A stretch of 64,000 nucleotides of DNA from Talaromyces rugulosus (lineage: Eukaryota > Ascomycota > Eurotiomycetes > Eurotiales > Trichocomaceae). The position numbers were made by a program, and so were the translations under genes. Below the pieces are notes generated by a model. It was not told the DNA's origin and ran no database searches. It worked only from the letters and a program-made list of their open reading frames with translations. Shown piece by piece: positions 31,649 through 41,631 of this stretch (within the stretch, counting starts at the first letter, position 1; each line of letters opens with the position of its first letter). The stretch covers positions 5,394,001 to 5,458,000 of the forward strand of contig NC_049562.1 of NCBI RefSeq assembly GCF_013368755.1, read 5' to 3'.

Positions 31649-32465
31649 TCAGGGGTCGTGTGCTTGCTTCAACTTTCTTTTCTTTCTTTTAGTAGCCGTT
31701 ATCAACAGTAGCTCTCAATCACATCAACCTTGTAAGCAAGGATATAACTTCAATATATTTACCCGTATTGGTTGATATCACATGCGTATGCACTTTTTGT
31801 GTGTCATGGGCAGTTATCAGATCGCCGCGTGGGAAATTTCCCAAACGGGCAACTTTTTAATCGTCGCTAAAATCAATTAGGCTACAACATTCCTAGTCTG
31901 CCCTTCAGGTTACTCAAAAGAACTACCATATTATTTAAGAGTCTCAGATTACTATAGGAGAATAAAAAACCAACGGTGCACGGTCAAAAGCGCTCGCCCT
32001 CGTAGTCCGGTCTCGGCTGTTTTTCTTTTAAGAAGACACCCACCAAGGCAAACAGGAGCGAAGTCTACATTACTTTAATTAATAAACTCACAGGAGAGTT
32101 TTGTCTTTTGCATCAATATTCCGCTTCCGAATGGTAGGAAATAAATCCGGGTTTATGGGATTGTACCTCGGAATATGGGGATACCCTCATAAAATTATTC
32201 GCGAGCAAAATTCAACAGTGATAATCAGTTTTCTCCGTAGTACGGAAAAATGCTGATCCTGCTTCCATTGACAAGATCACGTCGAGACACGGGCATAGAA
32301 CGGCTCCAAGATGTCGGACTCTATTCCGAGCCGGAAAAGGCACCGGAAACCTCACCTCTGGAAAAGCATTGCGGGGCAACGCTGGATTTCGTATGGATAT
32401 AAGACATCTGGGACTCTACAGCCATGTTATTCGATCAATCGATCTCTAACTAATTAAAAAAAATC
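31649..32465. other. Intergenic, promoter of the NRPS-like gene
   Basis: 817 bases. It contains CGG-rich sequence at 32313-32340 that resembles the palindromes at 4123 and 14457. No gene seen. Confidence 0.5.
32313..32340. promoter_or_regulatory. Degenerate relative of the GCTATTCC palindrome / CGG-rich element
   Basis: CTATTCCGA, then GC, then CGGAAAAGG, preceded by TCGGACT, lies about 130 bases before the ATG of the NRPS-like gene. The left arm matches the 14457 element; the spacing is one base shorter and the right arm is only partly conserved. Confidence 0.3.
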
Positions 32466-35400
32466 ATGGCGACAATCACATTGACAGCCAACGAGGTGAG
32501 CGCGCAGAGGGGGGACATTGCGACTCGCCTTCTAAATGGCACGCTGCATGCCGAGTACCCGGACATCGACGAGTTCATCACAATTGATCGCCTACTCAAG
32601 TCCCATGCATCTCAGCCGGATGAGGCGAAACGGCCACTGATATGCTTCCCAGTCCGGGGACCAGACGACTTTGAAGAGCATACGGCTAGTGACCTCGACC
32701 GTCATACAGATACTGCCGTTCGCTATTACATGCAGCAAGGGCTTCCACCCGCGGTAGATAGAATCCATGACTTGTATGTATCGAATTTGGCTGATTATGT
32801 TGCTCAGGACCCTAGTCTGGAACAAGCACCTGTTGTTGCTCTTCTTGCCGGATCCAGTTTTGAGGCTGTACTGACCTTCTTGGCGCTAAATCGTCTTGGA
32901 TATGCTGTCCTCTTTCTGTCAACACGTCTCACAGCTTCCGCGCTTTCACGGCTAATGGATATGGTGAAATCAAACGAATTGATCAATTCAAGCCCGTATC
33001 AGCAGACCGTAAACGATATTTGCACGGAGCGTCCTGGTTGTAGAAGCTTCAATCTACTGCAGCGAGAGCACTGGTTCAATAAATCCGTCCAATTACCTCT
33101 ACTTGAACGACAAGGTGTCAATCCGTCGCGAGAGGGAAACAAGTTTTGCTGGATACTACACTCTTCTGGCAGCACAGGCTTCCCAAAGCCGATCTATCTG
33201 ACCAACCTCCAGACTCTGGCGAATTTCCGCAAGAGTTTCGGCTTACGCCTCTTTACTATCAGTCCACTCTTTCACTCTCAAGCCCTCATGGAACTAGGAC
33301 GGGCTATGTATACCAGGGCTCCATCATATCTCGGCAACCATTCTCTGCCAGTGACATATCAAAATCTCCTCGACGCCTTGAAGGCTTCGCAACCAGAGCA
33401 ATTCACCGCTGTGCCATATGTCATAAATCTCCTAGCAGAAAAGCCCGAGGGTGTTCAGGCGCTTGCCAAACCGAAGATTGTTTTATATGGTGGTTCCAGC
33501 TGCCCGGATGACCTTGGGGATCGCCTTGTTGCACAAGGGGTCAATCTGGTTGGCAACTACGGTGCGACAGAAACAGGCCAGATCATGACTTCTTTCCGGC
33601 CTCCGGGTGATACTGAGTGGCAGTATATGCGACTACATCGCCCTATGGCAGACCAAACTTTGATGGATGAAATATCGCCAGGGGTTTTTGAATGCGTTGC
33701 CCTCGATGGAATGCCGAGTAAGGGCCCATCAAACTCAAAGCCACCTTATAGTGCCAAAAATCCGGAGAACAGTTTCCGGACAGCGGATTTGTTTACAAGA
33801 CATCCTGATCCGAAAAAGAGCAATTATTACAAGTACTTGAGTCGACTGGATGATAGAATTACGCTAGTCAATGGAGAAAAGGTGCTGCCTATTGCCATTG
33901 AAGGCCGAATCAGAGAGGACCCCCTTGTGGGCGAGTGTGTTGTTTTTGGGTTTCAGCGATCAGCACCTGGGGCTTTGATCTTTCGTGCTGCCGACAAGGC
34001 GCCAGAGTTGAGTGACGAAGAATTCTTGGCAGCCATCTGGCCATCTGTTGAGGTTGCCAATTCTCGAGCTGAGACATTCTCTCGGATCCCGAAGGAATTG
34101 ACCGTGGTCAAGAGTGCCGATGTGGCGTACGCAAGAACGGACAAGGGGACGTTCATTCGAGCCCAGGTCTACCAGCAGTTTGCCGACGATATCGAGCAAG
34201 TTTACGCCAAATTCGAAAGCAGCCAACAAGGGCAAGGGACTCTAGCGTTGACTGCACCGGAATTAGAAGATTGGCTGCTATCGAGATTTCGCAATGATCT
34301 AGGAGTTTCCCTGGCAAGCGCTGAGAGCGACATATTTTCAGCTGGTGTCGACAGCTTGCAGACAATGCAGATGTGGAGGTATATTGTTCGCGACCTTGAT
34401 CTTGGAGAGCATAGCGACCAAGTGTCGCAAAATATTGTCTTTGAGAAGGGGACCATTGGGGCACTTGCGAAATATCTCTATCAACTACGCACAGGCCAAG
34501 AGCTTGAAGAAGAGGATGAGTTACAAGTCATGAAAGAATTGATCGAAAAGTATTCACAATTCACTCAACACTACTCGACGACTACACAGAGCCCTGAGAA
34601 AGAAGTCGTGGTCGTGACCGGCGCGACAGGCAACTTGGGGGCTTTTATCGTTGCCAAACTCCTCAAAAAACCGACCGTCTCAGAAGTATGGACACTTGTA
34701 CGCGCACCTGGACAAGCAGCAGCAGGGGCACGTTTATACAAAGCACTGGCAGACCGAAATATTGCTCTAACTGACGACGAAGCTGCCAAGCTTCAAGCAA
34801 TTCCAAGTGACTTGTCACAACCCAACCTAGGTCTAGAAAACCACATTATTCAACACTTGTTGTCATCCGTGACAGCAATTATTCACAGCGCCTGGGCAGT
34901 CAACTTCAACCTGGGTGTGAGATCCTTTGAGCAGCAGCATATTCGAGGCACCTACAACCTTATCAACTTTTGTTTGCGGTCCAACTTACCAGCTCCCGCG
35001 CGGTTCTTCTTCTGCTCCAGTATCAGCGCCGCAAGTGGTACTCCTAAGCCAGCCGTGATACCCGAACAAATAATCGAGAACTTGGGACATGCACAAGGCA
35101 TGGGATACGGGCGGTCGAAGCTGGTCACGGAACATATCACCCGTAATGCCATGCGTCAAACCGGGATGCACGCGAGAGTGTTGAGGATTGGCCAGCTTGC
35201 TGGTGATACCGTTAGCGCACAGTGGAATGACACCGAAGCCGTGGCACTCATGTTTCGCAGTGCGTTGACAACAAATGCACTCCCAGAACTGGATGAGCGA
35301 GTGAGCTGGTTGCCTGTTGACCAGTGCGGCCAGGCAGTTGCAGACATGGCCACGAATGCTACCTCGGCCTCTTCAGATGTCGATCTTGTATATCATTTAG

Positions 35401-35771
35401 TCAACCCACACATGTTCAGCTGGAAACATGACTTGCTCCCGGCTCTTAGAAGGGGCTCGGCCTTGCCAGAGTTTGACATTGTACCACCGCAAAAGTGGCT
35501 TGAAAGACTGGCAAACAGTGATCAGAATCCGGAGAAGAACCCGAGCATCAAGCTTATCGATTTCTGGCGATCAAAGTACGCTAGTTATGGTAAGGAGAAG
35601 GTCGAGGCCTCGGCAGAACCAGAGAAACGAGAGCCTGCTGCTGGTCTGGCCTTTAAGACGGAACGCACAACCCAAGACTGTCCCTCACTGGCTCTGGTAG
35701 AGAATCCCGTTGACCAGGGATTGGCTCAACGGTATATTGAGTCTTGGATGCAGCGTTGGACTAGAAATTAG
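32466..35771 (+). CDS. NRPS-like enzyme: adenylation-thiolation-reductase (A-T-R)
   Basis: One exon encodes 1101 residues. The adenylation domain (about 20-560) has the ATP motif HSSGSTGFPKP near 231, NYGATETGQIM near 363 and YKYLSRLDDRITLVNGEKV near 458. The carrier domain has GVDSLQ, with the phosphopantetheine Ser at about 630. The reductase domain starts with the NADPH motif VTGATGNLGAF near 717, with SSISAASG and the catalytic YGRSK (Tyr near 881). There is no condensation domain. Such enzymes activate one carboxylic acid as its adenylate, load it on the carrier arm and release it by NADPH reduction as aldehyde or alcohol, as in aryl-acid and aminoadipate reductases. It is the only core enzyme seen in the cluster. 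Substrate is not readable by eye. Confidence 0.9.
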   Translation: MATITLTANEVSAQRGDIATRLLNGTLHAEYPDIDEFITIDRLLKSHASQPDEAKRPLICFPVRGPDDFEEHTASDLDRHTDTAVRYYMQQGLPPAVDRIHDLYVSNLADYVAQDPSLEQAPVVALLAGSSFEAVLTFLALNRLGYAVLFLSTRLTASALSRLMDMVKSNELINSSPYQQTVNDICTERPGCRSFNLLQREHWFNKSVQLPLLERQGVNPSREGNKFCWILHSSGSTGFPKPIYLTNLQTLANFRKSFGLRLFTISPLFHSQALMELGRAMYTRAPSYLGNHSLPVTYQNLLDALKASQPEQFTAVPYVINLLAEKPEGVQALAKPKIVLYGGSSCPDDLGDRLVAQGVNLVGNYGATETGQIMTSFRPPGDTEWQYMRLHRPMADQTLMDEISPGVFECVALDGMPSKGPSNSKPPYSAKNPENSFRTADLFTRHPDPKKSNYYKYLSRLDDRITLVNGEKVLPIAIEGRIREDPLVGECVVFGFQRSAPGALIFRAADKAPELSDEEFLAAIWPSVEVANSRAETFSRIPKELTVVKSADVAYARTDKGTFIRAQVYQQFADDIEQVYAKFESSQQGQGTLALTAPELEDWLLSRFRNDLGVSLASAESDIFSAGVDSLQTMQMWRYIVRDLDLGEHSDQVSQNIVFEKGTIGALAKYLYQLRTGQELEEEDELQVMKELIEKYSQFTQHYSTTTQSPEKEVVVVTGATGNLGAFIVAKLLKKPTVSEVWTLVRAPGQAAAGARLYKALADRNIALTDDEAAKLQAIPSDLSQPNLGLENHIIQHLLSSVTAIIHSAWAVNFNLGVRSFEQQHIRGTYNLINFCLRSNLPAPARFFFCSSISAASGTPKPAVIPEQIIENLGHAQGMGYGRSKLVTEHITRNAMRQTGMHARVLRIGQLAGDTVSAQWNDTEAVALMFRSALTTNALPELDERVSWLPVDQCGQAVADMATNATSASSDVDLVYHLVNPHMFSWKHDLLPALRRGSALPEFDIVPPQKWLERLANSDQNPEKNPSIKLIDFWRSKYASYGKEKVEASAEPEKREPAAGLAFKTERTTQDCPSLALVENPVDQGLAQRYIESWMQRWTRN

Positions 35772-36750
35772 ATGTATTTTCTTGTTAGATTAGACATGAC
35801 CTTGAAAATAGCACCCATTGTTCTGGAAACAGCACTTCAGTGTTGAGATCCAATATGAATGAAATGAAGAGTGGGTTAGTAGCAACAGTATCTCTCTCGA
35901 ACTGCCTCGTATACATAGTATTTGCCGCCTTCACTGCCGAAGCAATTGAGTTTTTCTTCCTGTTCTTCAAACGCAAAAAGAGGGCTGTGGCTGTGATTGG
36001 CAGGCGACATGAAGTCTAGATCGTAAACTCGGCGCAGACCCGTTTTGGTCCAATCAAGACTTTTTAAGCATTGGCAGTGGGTCGATAAATCCCATTCTGG
36101 CCAATGATCAGCTGGCATACGTACCCTTGGGGCTATATTTGGCAGTGATCGGCTATTTTCGGCCAATAGAAGCACGACTCCGGCAATCGTACTTTTTTAG
36201 CGCAGCCCGATTGGGCGGGACCCGAGGCTTAGAGGGAGAAGTGGGGCTCAGCCTGCAAAACCAGGCAGAAACAAGGCCTGTTCCAAAGCGCATCGAGGAT
36301 CCACGAGGACCAAGTGTCCATCCGTAGGAAAAGTCAACCGATTGATGCGATCGAAAAGAAAGAAAAAAACCAATCGTCGACTGGATGAGCAAACAAAAAC
36401 GTGTGGTTTGTGTTTGAAGCCACTACTGCGCAGCCAAAACGGGCTGTGTTGCGGTGCCGCCAGGTCCCGTCTCGGTCGCAGTGCTAACCGCATTTGGGTG
36501 TCCTCACGCTCGCTCCTTCTCGCCCTGATCCATCCCAGACAGACCCTTCAGTCCCTATCACCATAACCACAACCACACCACACCACGCCACGCCATCCTC
36601 CCGCCATTACTCCCAACCCTGCGAAAGACAGGCAGCTGTCTTCGCATCTTGAGTCTTTGACCGACAGTCCGGCACTCGTTTGACTCGTTTGAGTAGGCGG
36701 GCTGGACACAATCCCGACAGCCCCGAGCCCGCTGGGGCTCGCGAGACGCC
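35772..36750. other. Intergenic between accessory and core regions
   Basis: About 980 bases. The last 200 bases are C/A-rich promoter and leader of the next gene. Open antisense frames of up to about 200 codons lie here without any recognisable feature. Confidence 0.5.
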
Positions 36751-38937
36751 ATGGCTGAACACGACCATCCACCGCGCGAGAGCACCGATGGCTCGATTCA
36801 CCAGATATCCGATCTGGTGCCAGCAGATGGCTCGTCATTCCGACCGCCGAACGCTGGCCAACAAATGACAAACCCCAATGTGTTCTCAGACGATTATTCA
36901 ATCGACTACTCCCCAGACTCGCCTCTCTTCTCCCACCGACGCTCTCTCTCCCTACGTTCCACCAACTCTTCCTCGACCATAGGCCCCAGGCGATCTGATG
37001 GAGCCACTGCGACTTCCGACTACAACATGCAGCTGATGCTGTTAGAACAACAGAACAAACGACGTCTGTTGATGGCCCGCCAGCAACTTGGCCAATCCAC
37101 GAGTCGCCTTTCACTGGCTCAATCTCATGTCTCAACACCTGGAGACGAAATCACCCCAGATCCATTTGCCGATCAGCCGACTTCGTCGCATTCGCAGAAC
37201 GACATCGATCGTCGCTCAAGCATTCGGAAAGATGTCACGGCTTTCCATCGTCGATCCGCGCTTTCGACCACGTCCACAAGGTCGGGATATCACGACATTC
37301 CTAGAGAAATGAGTCCGTATCAAGGTGCAACTGGACCCAGCCACCCATACGGAATGTATCCTCAGATTGGGGTGAGTCGTTCGGCAAGTGTCGCGACGGC
37401 ATCAACAACGAGACCGGATGCTCCCTTGCAAGGCCCGACTGCTCCGTCCCATCCTTACGGCATGTATCCTCAGAACATAGATTACGAAGAGGATATTGGT
37501 GACCGACCAATCCCCATGGGATTTCCCGCCAATGGTATGCAAAATTCGCAGGAGTCAACTCACGCAGATGAAGTGGGTGATATTGTCGGACCAGATGGTC
37601 ATTTAGAACAGCTACCTCCATACACACGCTATCCGGACGGTATAGTCAGAAGGGCGGGGCGGGGTCCTGCCAGTATTGCAAGTGCCATGCGAGAGCCGAG
37701 ACAGAGTTACCACGACGAACCTGTGTCGCGTTCGGATGTGTCCTCCCGGACGCTGGTCAATGCCGAATCGTCAGAGCCACTCCGTCCATCTATCGAGCGA
37801 TCCAGTCGTTCATCCACCGTGATACCATTTGATGAAAAATTACGCCAAAGAGGTCAACGCAGATGCTGTGGTGCTCCACTCTGGCTTCTGGCTATATTAG
37901 GTCTAGGAGTTCTGATTGGTGGTTTAATCGGCGGTGTTATTGGGGGTGTTTTAGGCGAACGCGCTGCTGAGCGGCGATCACGAGAAGCTGCGGCTGCCAG
38001 GCATTCAGCAACAGCAATATCAAAGCCACCTCCGAGTCCTGCTGTTGTGACCATTACTGAAACCACCGATGTATCCCCATACTCAGTCACTCCCACGGGA
38101 ATCCCCAGCTTACCCACGGGCAAGTATCAAATTCCTTGGACGGTAAAGAATACATCGAAATTTTGTATTGGCAGCTCCAACGAATTGCAGGCCTGGAGCT
38201 GTCATGTTTTCGATCCGCTTGCTATCCAAGTTATGGGATCGATTGAGCAGGGCTCCATGTCGATTGACTCGCCGTCGTTCGACAACAGCCACTTTTCTTA
38301 CGGAGCTCAACTGCCATTCGACATCAGCCCGCCACAACAAGAGCTCCGGATGATGAAGGACAAAGACGACGTTGGTTTCGGACCTGCCTTGTATTTCACC
38401 ACCCTGTTCAATAAACTTGTCATTGTCGAAGAACAGCAGATCTCAATGTCGAAGCGGTCCGTTGATGACGATTTTCTCAACAATGGATGGATCCAACAAT
38501 CGAACAGCGCTTCTCCGGGGGACAAGCCGTGGTACTGTTGGTGGAATCAGACCCAAATTGAAATTTTTATTTACGTCAACGAGACCCAGGGTGAAGGCAC
38601 CACATCGCCTGCTGCTCCCGGAGCCGTAACCACCACCGCACCACAGTCAACAACCACGTCAGGACCCCAGAAGCGAAGTTTATTTGGTCGGAAGAACGTG
38701 ATTCCAGAAAACTACCCGAGGAGGACCAAAATCAAGGAGAACCGGGTCATTCCAGATGCACCGCAGGCCTATTGTCAACAAATGCAAGTCAACCCAGACA
38801 ACTCGATCACTCCTATCCCCAATAACCTCGTTGAAATCAACGAGAGCAAATCCAATGCCGGGTCTTCTAAGAGAGACAAGCTCTACGCGCGTGGAGATTA
38901 TCAAAGTCCATGCTACTGCGAATGGCTGAATGCATGA
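36751..38937 (+). CDS. Single-pass membrane protein with disordered N-terminus and long ectodomain (DUF7820-like)
   Basis: A single exon encodes 728 residues. Residues 1-370 are polar, Ser/Pro-rich and probably disordered; they contain a repeated SHPYGMYPQ motif (near 37345 and 37450). A Cys-Cys pair just precedes a Gly-zipper membrane helix (LGVLIGGLIGGVIGGVLG) at about 380-400, then a Thr/Pro linker and a C-terminal domain with conserved Cys. It resembles a fungal family of unknown function that I know only as DUF7820. The far side carries several Lys-Arg pairs (MSKRSV, QKRSLF, SSKRDK), which are possible Kex2 sites if that side is lumenal. Function is unknown. Confidence 0.75.
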   Translation: MAEHDHPPRESTDGSIHQISDLVPADGSSFRPPNAGQQMTNPNVFSDDYSIDYSPDSPLFSHRRSLSLRSTNSSSTIGPRRSDGATATSDYNMQLMLLEQQNKRRLLMARQQLGQSTSRLSLAQSHVSTPGDEITPDPFADQPTSSHSQNDIDRRSSIRKDVTAFHRRSALSTTSTRSGYHDIPREMSPYQGATGPSHPYGMYPQIGVSRSASVATASTTRPDAPLQGPTAPSHPYGMYPQNIDYEEDIGDRPIPMGFPANGMQNSQESTHADEVGDIVGPDGHLEQLPPYTRYPDGIVRRAGRGPASIASAMREPRQSYHDEPVSRSDVSSRTLVNAESSEPLRPSIERSSRSSTVIPFDEKLRQRGQRRCCGAPLWLLAILGLGVLIGGLIGGVIGGVLGERAAERRSREAAAARHSATAISKPPPSPAVVTITETTDVSPYSVTPTGIPSLPTGKYQIPWTVKNTSKFCIGSSNELQAWSCHVFDPLAIQVMGSIEQGSMSIDSPSFDNSHFSYGAQLPFDISPPQQELRMMKDKDDVGFGPALYFTTLFNKLVIVEEQQISMSKRSVDDDFLNNGWIQQSNSASPGDKPWYCWWNQTQIEIFIYVNETQGEGTTSPAAPGAVTTTAPQSTTTSGPQKRSLFGRKNVIPENYPRRTKIKENRVIPDAPQAYCQQMQVNPDNSITPIPNNLVEINESKSNAGSSKRDKLYARGDYQSPCYCEWLNA

Positions 38938-39722
38938 TTTAGCGTTTCCTAACCTTGGGCTTTTCCGGCGTTCACTTCTGGCTTCCTTATGTGGTACGAA
39001 TACATTCTCAATTACGATTCCCCGTGGGCCGTTCGACATTCTTGACATTTTGGACATTATTGGGTGTATATTTTTCGTTTTTTGACCGACTATAAGCATG
39101 TATTTTCTCTCTTTTTTCCCTATCTTCTTGAAGATATGTTTTCGGCGTTTTGAAAAAACTTCTTTTTTTCACTTTCCTGTTATATTGAAAGGCGACCTGC
39201 TATATGGGCTTCCTATTGGTGGCGTTGAAGGAAATACCGGGGGAAAGACCACCTGAGTATATTATTTCTGTATGTATCGTGAAATAATACCAATATTTTT
39301 TATTTGCTATCTCTACTGAAGTTGTTTGTTCCGTTGGCTTAGGGCACGTAGAGATGTTGATGACAAGATTCAACGTCATTGCCATCGCCAGCCTGCTATC
39401 AACCTCATCAATTCTTGTTAAAATGCACTAAATTGAAGATTTGAACTGAGATGAATTTGCTTGTCGCATTCCATGTCACGTTTTTGCCAACTTTTTACAT
39501 TGAATACTTAGTGTTTCTGGTTCCAACATGGGTGTTTTCAAATCTAATCCCGCATCGACGTCAGATACATACAACAGCTTTGCCACCACCAATCGCTTCA
39601 GGGGGCAAACCTCGCAGTGAATTTCTTCCTGTTCTCGATACTCTGTAGGAGAAACTCAAGCTCAGCACCAAGAGAGAAAAAAATTAACTTTCGTTTATTA
39701 AATAATTTGTCTTTTATCAGCT
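38938..39722. other. Intergenic
   Basis: About 785 AT-rich bases. No gene seen. Confidence 0.5.
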
Positions 39723-40474
39723 ATGATGCATCCGATTCTTGGCCTCTCCCGGTTGGGCTTGGCTACTTCTTCTTCTACTACTGCTGTTGCTGCTACTGCT
39801 GGCCGTCGAATCTCAAGTCTAACGAGATTGAACCCCCTCCTCTCTACGGTACGTGTGGACCGTTATGGAGGGGGAATTTCGCAGACACGTCCAATATCGT
39901 TTGGCCGTGATGGTAACTACAAAGAGAAGAAGCATGGAAATGACGATTTGCCTGCTTCTGCCCAGACTCGTGAGCTGGAGCATCCCGGTTAGCTCTCTTG
40001 CTTTTTTTTTTCCTTTTTCTTTCTTTCTTCTTTCTTTCTTTCTTTAGGAAAAAAGAAATGGAAGAAAAAAAACGTGGTTAACAAAAGAACAAAGGCCCCC
40101 CACCGCCAAATACCAGCGAAATATCACCAAACACGGGCGCCACCCTGCGAAGCGAACAGCAGGTCGATCCGGATCTAGTCCGGCGTGCGGAGCGTACGCA
40201 CCGGCATCAGGAACAGCAAAAGCAGCAGCAGCAGCAGCAGCAGCATCAGCAGCAAGAAAGTGAGAAAGAAAGAGCCAGACAGGATGTGTCTACGGGGGCA
40301 AGACCGACGATGAAAGGTGGGTATGTGAAAGATAGTATGCCGGAGGGAGTCAGGCGACATAATGAGGAGATGGCAAGGAGATATGATCGTGCGTATAATC
40401 AGATTGGGGATGAGAGTGGTGTGAGTAAAGGGTTTTGGCAGAAGGATGAAGAGTTGGCTGGAGAGAGAGGTTGA
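39723..40474 (+). CDS. Small mitochondrial-type protein with polyglutamine tract, unknown function
   Basis: Exons 39723-39987 and 40095-40474 give 214 residues; the 107-base intron has donor GTTAGC. The N-terminus is rich in Arg, Ser, Ala and Leu with no acidic residues (SRLGLATSSSTTAVA, AGRRISSLTRLNP), as in a mitochondrial presequence. The second exon has a Gln run encoded by CAG repeats, then a conserved-looking charged end (MPEGVRRHNEEMARRYDRAY). I do not recognise a domain. Splicing removes a TAG directly after exon 1. Confidence 0.6.
40221..40253 (+). repeat. CAG repeat encoding polyglutamine
   Basis: A run of CAG codons with one CAT lies in exon 2 of the small mitochondrial-type gene. 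Such runs change length easily. Confidence 0.8.
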
Positions 40475-40577
40475 AGTGAGGGGTAGATGGTTCTGATTGA
40501 AAAGCTGGATGAAATTGTATAATTCTGTATGCTATTTGTTTTATCTACGTGCACTTGAATGGTACTATTGGTTATCG

Positions 40578-41631
40578 CTATGATTGGAGAAGAGGTGTGT
40601 TTTCACTTGGTGGCTCTTCCTCTCCTGGAGGCGACGACGGCGACTGCTCGACTGTTTCATCGGTAGCATTGATAGGCCCATTGATAATATCCTTCTTCGG
40701 TCCCAAATACTCAAAGTAAATGCCCATGACAAGGAGCGAACCTTGCAACAGAGCCGTCACAACATAGACCCCCCACGCACTCCACCCTTCGACACCCAAT
40801 CTCTGCGCCAGACTGGCTGCCCAAACCAGACTTCCCGGGGTTTGGATACACATCATCGGAATACTCAGACTACCCACTTTTTGTAACCGGAATGTCGTCC
40901 AGATTTGGGGAAAGTATTGGATGGATGCGAGGACAGCGGACATGATGCCCAAGACGTTCGCCCATGCTTGGAGGTGACCTGGCTGTGTGGCCGCGATGAC
41001 GATGGATGCAACCAAGATTACGGCGGCATGAATAACGCTGATTATAGTCACGATAACGGCCGTGCGGTAGGTCGGTTGATCATCCTGGGTTTGTTCGGCG
41101 GATGCTGAGTTTGTAGGATCCGTTACCGAAGTTGCACGCGGAAAGTAAATGAGAAATAAAAGCAGTCTGTCATTTGAAAAAAATCGTTAGGTTGTGAGGT
41201 CACTTCGCACGAGGCATGCGGAAATGGGGAGCAACATACATCACACAAAAACAGGTACACTGGACCCCAACTTGGAATATGCCCAACAAGCCAGCAAAGC
41301 ACGAAACGCCGGAGATCTCCCGACAACAGGCCACATCCTGGGCGCTTCGTGGGAGGACCAGGATATTCGCAAACGCAGACGTTCCGGATGTTGTTCCCAG
41401 TAGGACGAAGAACGGCGAGATTCCAAAAGAGCTTCGCAGCTGGATAATACGGATGTGCTGGGGGAGGTATGATACGAGGATTCCAATTAGGATGAGACTT
41501 TTGGCTCTGCTGTCAGTGTTTCCATCTCCTATGGATGGGGAGAGCTATACGACTCACAGAGATAGGGCGAAGTTGAAGCTGATGCCGTGGGGCAGGACTA
41601 GTTCCCGGCACTGCGGGGACACCGAGTCCAT
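40578..41631 (-). CDS. PQ-loop repeat membrane transporter
   Basis: Exons 41631-41558, 41497-41240 and 41166-40578 give 306 residues (introns of 60 and 73 bases). Two PQ-loop motifs are visible: SYLPQHIRIIQLRSSFGIS in the first half and QYFPQIWTTFRLQKVGSLSIP in the second. Seven hydrophobic segments fit the seven-helix PQ-loop fold, and the cytosolic tail is acidic and Pro-rich (ENTPLLQS). Family members include lysosomal or vacuolar basic amino-acid exporters and cystinosin. The ENTPLL tail is suggestive of acidic-dileucine vacuolar sorting. Substrate is unknown. Confidence 0.83.

Noticed and set aside
36548..37138. 196-codon minus-strand frame over the start of the membrane-protein gene
   Set aside because: It is antisense to a well-supported gene and its leader; no recognisable features.
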